From NCBI GenBank assembly GCA_029582165.1, contig CM055881.1, positions 23,603,594 through 23,667,593 on the forward strand: a DNA stretch of 64,000 bases. The letters are read 5' to 3'. Origin of the DNA: Portulaca oleracea. Taxonomy: Eukaryota; Streptophyta; Magnoliopsida; Caryophyllales; Portulacaceae. Under the pieces are notes generated by a model that did not search any database, had not been told where the DNA came from, and saw nothing but the letters and a program-made list of their open reading frames with translations. Positions 58,058 through 64,000 of the stretch are shown here, in pieces (within the stretch, counting starts at the first letter, position 1; each line of letters begins with the position of its first letter). The position numbers were made by a program, and so were the translations under genes.

Positions 58058-59784
58058 CAATTCTGGGATTGAACATGGAGTTCAATAGACGGTTTCAAAG
58101 AAGCCTTATTGCTAAAATTGAAGCATCCATGAACTTAGCAACAATAGTATCGACCTCTTTGACTAGTAGATATGTATGGATCCCATTTTGACGTACTTGC
58201 TCCTAGCCCATCCAAACATATTCTAGCATTTTCACCCCTTAAATATATGGGGGAAACATGTGACAACTTGTAAAAATTATATCAGTGGTTTACAAAGGTG
58301 AAAGAATGGACAAATTTTGACCAATGTAATACAAGAAGGATTTGGCTATAGATCAATGGAGTTACTCCAATATCATGGACTTAAAAGGATTTTGAGAAAG
58401 TCATGAAACCATAGAGAAGATCAATAATGTTGCTTAGAAACATCTACACCACTGAATCCTTTGAAATGAGGAACCTACTTGTACTTTTAGGCATCTTCAT
58501 CAAGATTAAGGAGAGCTTATTCTCCTGTTAGCTGCATAATCCATATCGAATGTGCGAGAAGTGGGAGATAATAGCCTAAATAGGTTTCCCACAAATATCA
58601 ACAATAAGAACAATAAAATCTAACTCCTAGGTTTAATCATTAGGTACCAGGATGACAGTGTCAGTGAAAACGATTCTCGTGTAAATAAAACTTTCCATGA
58701 GGAGAACAATGAATAGACTCTTTGTGTCCTGAAAGATGAAGAAGTTCAATCATTTGAGAATTGTATTAGCAACATTCAAGAAACTGGAGATGATACCTAG
58801 AGTTCAAGGAAAGTAAATGATGGAGATGATGTTACTGATACGGACGAACAAACTTCAAAATAGAAGTAGGAAATGAAGTAGCCTTAGAGAATTATAAAGG
58901 AAACCACTAAGATAGTGATCCTTCTCAACCACCAGTTTTTGAAGTTGATGAAAAACATACCTTAAGCAACCTAAAACCTTGGGGGGGAAATTAGATGATG
59001 ATTAGGACAAGGAGAATTACACCAATTCAAATAGCAAGTACTGAAGAGACTATGAGAAACATTCAAAAATTTGCAAAAGAGGTAGTATAAACAGGGAAAT
59101 TGTTGGGACTACAGGCAATAAATGTAGAAGCACCAACAAAACATTGTAGGTAGTTTGTAAAAAATAAGAGATACTAAAAATAAGTGCTCAACTGATGAGG
59201 TATGTTTTGCTGAAGGTTCAAAAAATTAAGCCATACAACGAGAAAAAAGCAATAAAAAGAATTATTACGCACAATCAAATAGGTTTCTTTGGAGTAGTGG
59301 AAACAAAACATGCAGTTTTTAATGAGACTACATAAAATGAAAGGGCTACCAAAATGCTGCTTGATGGAAAAATGTAAACCAAGACTTAGGGGCAATCATT
59401 GTATTGTCGAATGAAGATGACTTTAGAATGGACTCAGTTTGGAAATCTCAAAGATGGATGGTGGTCCTTGGTGAGTTCAGTAGGGATCAATTGTAGTGAA
59501 CCTTTTATAATGTATGTACCAAATGACACTAGAGAACAACTAGGTGTATGGAACCAATAGAAACTTGCAAAATCTAATATAATATAATGCCATGTACCGG
59601 AGCTCAATGGTACCCAATTTCCTTGGTATTAAACCTGGGTAAATGGGTAAATGCAATTGGGATTTAATGACCAGACAGTAGATAATGGGCTCTGCCCGCT
59701 TAGATGATAGAACGGGTCGGGAACATAAAAGGCCTACCATTCATAATGAGTCGCGGGCCCCCATGGGCTGTTAACGGGTCATTT
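58058..59784 (+). pseudogene. Degenerate LINE-like fragment within the duplicated unit
   Basis: Most of this has stops in all frames. Near 59270-59315 the plus strand reads NQIGFFGVVETKH, similar to the NxxxFFGLLETK block of LINE ORF2 endonucleases, followed by a run up to VWNQ. Upstream are ORF1-like acidic and polar scraps. The identification rests on this one block and gene order. Confidence 0.4.
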
Positions 59785-61122
59785 TTGTTGTAACAATTTT
59801 GTCGTCGCTACTCTCGTTTATCGCTACTTTTGCTCTTCCTTTTCCCTCTTTGTACTGTGTCAATCCGATTCTCCAAGGAACCAACATTACCCTCCCCCCC
59901 CCTCTTTTCTCTCCGGTGTGGAGGGGATTCTCTAACTCCGTTACTTTCCTCAATCCTAGTTCTCATTTAAATTATGTCATGTAAACCCCAAATTGATTTG
60001 AGGAGCTATGTTTCTACTTCTTTGTGCTTCTGGTTACTAACTATGATTACGTTTACTCATTTAGTTCGCAATCCTCCAATTATGATTCAAATTATCGGAT
60101 TTATGTTTACACATTTAGTCCATTATGAATTCAAAGTCGACGAAATATTTTCGAGTTGGAAGCTCGGGTTTGGGTCAGAATAATGTTCGCTGATTTAGGG
60201 TTCAAGCGCAGGCTTTGGTCTCTTTATAATCCCTCCACTGGTTTTCCCTCTTTTTTCCTTTCGTGTTTGAGAATTCGGATAGTGATTGCTTGATTGATGG
60301 AGATGAATTTGGGAAGTTGTTGATGGTTGTTCGATTGTGTTTTCATGGGATCAACAATGAATTGAAAATGGGTATTATTTTAGGCAACTATGGTGTTTGA
60401 GAATTGGGATGTGATCAGTCTAGTTTTAGAGATGGTTAGACAAATTACATGACATTTATAATTATTATTGAAGTCTAATTAAATAAATGTGTGTTTGAAA
60501 CTTTTAATCTTAATTGGTATCTAGATAGCAGAAAAATGTTGTGTTGTTTTAGTTGAATTTGAGGATTTGGTATCTATATTTAATTTGGTGCTTAGTGAAT
60601 GATTTTGATGGCTAGTAAACGGTTTTCTAGAGGGGTTTGATTCAAATTAGTTGATTAATAAGAACTTCAAAATGCACCTAGACCTGATCCGTTTAAGCCC
60701 TGACCACTTGGGACCAGTAAAAGGAACTCTCTGTCTAGCTTTGGCCGGCACATTTTACGCTAGCGGCACGACTGTCGCCCACCCTACTTGGAATTGATTT
60801 GGTTTTTGCTTGTTTTCCTTGCTTGTCTGTTTTGTGTTCTTTGTTAACCTCTCAAGATTAGCCTAACTACAAAGAATCCTAAACTTTCATCCATTCATTG
60901 TTTTTCTCAGCCACAAAATATTCTTTAGCACCTCAACATAGCCATAATCATGGCAAGGAAGAGTAGATCAAGGACTTCTTCAATTGGTTTTTATTTTAAC
61001 AAGGGGAATTCCAACAGTTCGAGCCCCTTTTAAATTGTTCACATACCTAATTTTTGAAGAATGAAGGGACGTCTATCTTTGAGTGATTACTAGACTCATT
61101 ACTTAGAGTGGATTCTAGCTTT
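59785..61122. other. Spacer between the two copies of the repeated unit
   Basis: No recognised gene. A CT-rich stretch near 59820-59960 resembles a plant gene leader, but no convincing exon follows. This spacer is present once in the window. Confidence 0.5.
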
Positions 61123-61998
61123 TGATATCATGACATGGTAATCAAAATTTCCATACAAATTCTTAGGAAATATATTTTGATTACCATGTCATTCAAATAA
61201 GATTGCCTACATTTTGATTACCATGTCACCATTTTTTACTTATTTGAAATATATTTCCATACAAAAACAACAACAATAACAAATTCTTAGGAAAACACGT
61301 TTAAACATGACATGGTAATCAAAATGTAGGCAATCTTCCTCTCATAAATTGATGTTCAAGGATAAATGAAAAAAGAGATTATAATAACAATTAGTCAAGC
61401 AATGTTATTAAAAATAATAACATTTAAAACGATACAAATTAAAAATGAAACAAATTAAAATATATTCAAAGAGAATTAAAAAAATAAAATATAAAAAAGT
61501 TTCAAGTTATTGGGTTGTAGGCAATGCAAATAACTTAAACCCATCCAAATTCCGCTAAAATCAACTAATTAATAATATATCGAATAATATTTTTAAAAAT
61601 TATTATTATATAATCATAATTAAATCAATCCAAATTTAAAATATTGAGCAATTATTTGAAGAGAATTGTAAATCAATGATATAAAACGTAAGACAACACA
61701 TTAGGTTGTGTGAAAAAGATCGAACACGCGACCACTTCAACATAGGTGAAAAAGTTTTACAAAATGACTGTGATATAATTCGAACCCGCGCCCATCTAGT
61801 CAATAGAAACACAAGAAATTAGCTCGCGCTGACCGTTGAGCCAAGACAGCAATCCATTTCATCTTTCGTCATATATTTTATTTATATGTACATTTTACAG
61901 TTTTTAATTTAGAGAACAAAATTAAAAAATTTTTTTTTAAGCGGGGTCACTTGACCCCACGTGACCCCACACTAAATCCGCCTCTGGGGGGCACAAAT

Positions 61999-62275
61999 TG
62001 TAACACCCCGGGTATATGGTTAAGTTTGGCTTAAACACATCGAAATTACTACTTATATCACCAAAGTGCACCTTCTTTTATGGTAGCTCATCCGTTGCGA
62101 ACTCCTTAGTTAAGCATCCTTGCTGGGATTAGTCTCAAGATGGGTGACCTCACTCAGCGTGTGAGCGAGGACGAAACACTCTGAAAAGGCTCGTGGTGAT
62201 TTGTGGGGCCAGTCAGCGATCCTTGAAGCAGCTATCAATAATGGTTTGCGGCCCGAGAGAGGCTGGGGTGTTACA
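61999..62275 (+). mobile_element. Cassandra-like solo LTR, copy 2
   Basis: Same structure as copy 1 (TGTAACACCCCGGG to GGGGTGTTACA, 5S-like box A and box C). It is 10 bp longer, because several CAG/CTG-containing words shortened in copy 1 are kept here. Confidence 0.85.
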
Positions 62276-64000
62276 CAATTACAGGGGGATTGAACATGGA
62301 GTTCAATAGACGGTTTCAAAGAAGCCTTATTGCTAAAATTGAAGCATCCATGAACTTAGCAACAATAGTATCGACCTCTTTGACTAGTAGATATGTATGG
62401 ATCCCATTTTGACGTACTTGCTCCTAGCCCATCCAAACATATTCTAGCATTTTCACCCCTTAAATATATGGGGGAAACATGTGACAACTTGTAAAAATTA
62501 TATCAGTGGTTTACAAAGGTGAAAGAATGGACAAATTTTGACCAATGTAATACAAGAAGGATTTGGCTATAGATCAATGGAGTTACTCCAATATCATGGA
62601 CTTAAAAGGATTTTGAGAAAGTCATGAAACCATAGAGAAGATCAATAATGTTGCTTAGAAACATCTACACCACTGAATCCTTTGAAATGAGGAACCTACT
62701 TGTACTTTTAGGCATCTTCATCAAGATTAAGGAGAGCTTATTCTCCTGATTGCATAATCCATATCGAATGCGAGAAGTGGGAGATAATAGCCTAAATAGG
62801 TTTCCCACAAATATCAACAATAAGAACAATAAAATCTAACTCCTAGGTTTAATCATTAGGTACCAGGATGACAGTGTCAGTGAAAACGATTCTCGTGTAA
62901 ATAAAACTTTCCATGAGGAGAACAATGAATAGACTCTTTGTGTCCTGAAAGATGAAGAAGTTCAATCATTTGAGAATTGTATTAGCAACATTCAAGAAAC
63001 TGGAGATGATACCTAGAGTTCAAGGAAAGTAAATGATGGAGATGATGTTACTGATACGGACGAACAAACTTCAAAATAGAAGTAGGAAATGAAGTAGCCT
63101 TAGAGAATTGTAAAGGAAACCACTAAGATAGTGATCCTTCTCAACCACCAGTTTTTGAAGTTGATGAAAAACATACCTTAAGCAACCTAAAACCTTGGGG
63201 GGGAAATTAGATGATGATTAGGACAAGGAGAATTACACCAATTCAAATAGCAAGTACTGAAGAGACTATGAGAAGCATTCAAAAATTTGCAAAAGAGGTA
63301 GTATAAACAGGGAAATTGTTGGGACTACAGGCAATAAATGTAGAAGCACCAACAAAACATTGTAGGTAGTTTGTAAAAAATAAGAGATACTAAAAATAAG
63401 TGCTCAACTGATGAGGTATGTTTTGCTGAAGGTTCAAAAAATTAAGCCATACAACGAGAAAAAAGCAATAAAAAGAATTATTACGCACAATCAAATAGGT
63501 TTCTTTGGAGTAGTGGAAACAAAACATGCAGTTTTTAATGAGACTACATAAAATGAAAGGGCTACCAAAATGCTGCTTGATGGAAAAATGTAAACCAAGA
63601 CTTAGGGGCAATCATTGTATTGTCGAATGAAGATGACTTTAGAATGGACTCAGTTTGGAAATCTCAAAGATGGATGGTGGTCCTTGGTGAGTTCAGTAGG
63701 GATCAATTGTAGTGAACCTTTTATAATGTATGTACCAAATGACACTAGAGAACAACTAGGTGTATGGAACCAATAGAAACTTGCAAAATCTAATATAATA
63801 TAATGCCATGTACCGGAGCTCAATGGTACCCAATTTCCTTGGTATTAAACCTGGGTAAATGGGTAAATGCAATTGGGATTTAATGACCAGACAGTAGATA
63901 ATGGGCTCTGCCCGCTTAGATGATAGAACGGGTCGGGAACATAAAAGGCCTACCATTCATAATGAGTCGCGGGCCCCCATGGGCTGTTAACGGGTCATTT
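62276..64000 (+). pseudogene. Degenerate LINE-like fragment, second copy
   Basis: Near-identical to 58058-59784, with the same NQIGFFGVVETK block and the same stop codons. It is therefore part of the direct duplication and not an independent insertion. Confidence 0.4.

Larger units (their letters stand above)
61123..64000. repeat. Second copy of the 56916-59784 segment (direct repeat, runs off the window)
   Basis: From TGATATCATGACATGG onward the sequence matches 56916-59784 almost base for base, with the offset growing from 4207 to 4216 through small indels. It includes the right half of the palindrome (to 61986), a Cassandra-like LTR and the LINE-like scrap. The copy starts about 50 bases left of the palindrome centre. 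Its far end lies beyond the window. Confidence 0.95.

Overview
This is a plant nuclear genome segment, most likely from a dicot. The evidence is intron-rich genes of plant type (KIN-10-like kinesin, TIC32-like SDR, plant C2H2 protein) and dense plant transposons: Ty1/copia with the tRNA-Met primer site, plant L1-type LINEs, Helitrons with CTAG ends, Stowaway, CACTA, hAT and Mutator-type elements, and a Cassandra-like LTR carrying a 5S rRNA-like promoter. The species cannot be named from the sequence.

Host genes occupy a minority of the window. A KIN-10/KIF22-like kinesin lies on + (2547-7442, 18 exons, 700 aa reconstructed) and converges on an intronless multi-pass membrane protein on - (7899-8672). 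A C2H2 zinc-finger gene is on - (23617-27266, 9 coding exons, 656 aa). An intronless TPR co-chaperone-like gene is on - (37077-37721). A TIC32-like short-chain dehydrogenase is on + (40344-49808, 8 exons, 316 aa); its last intron holds a complete but dead copia element. I re-derived exon boundaries from GT/AG sites and reading-frame phase, so they are predictions.

Between genes the window is layered transposon. At 8966-10800 there is a foldback Mutator-like element with a 10-bp target duplication, then two small inverted-repeat elements. At 10871-17205 a dead L1-type LINE is split by a 1.68-kb solo LTR. At 17373-20596 three related terminal-inverted-repeat elements sit between (AT)n tracts. 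At 20642-23272 two Helitrons lie in tandem, the second with several nested insertions. A truncated copia is at 30820-33216 and LTR-like repeat blocks at 34530-35970. A second LINE lies at about 50750-54195. A 1.6-kb palindrome, a Cassandra-like solo LTR and a LINE scrap occupy 56156-59784, and part of this unit is repeated directly at 61123-64000.

The most striking theme is capture of host gene pieces by terminal-inverted-repeat elements. One element (18535-20596) carries an R2R3-MYB piece and an ATL-type RING-H2 piece. One (38608-40073) carries a tetraspanin piece, a transit-peptide-like exon and an unidentified N-terminal ORF. One (54196-55545) carries a 4CL-like acyl-CoA ligase N-terminus. 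A fourth (8966-10132) carries a short ORF at its centre. The second and third share their terminal motif, so one Mutator-type family seems to have made both.
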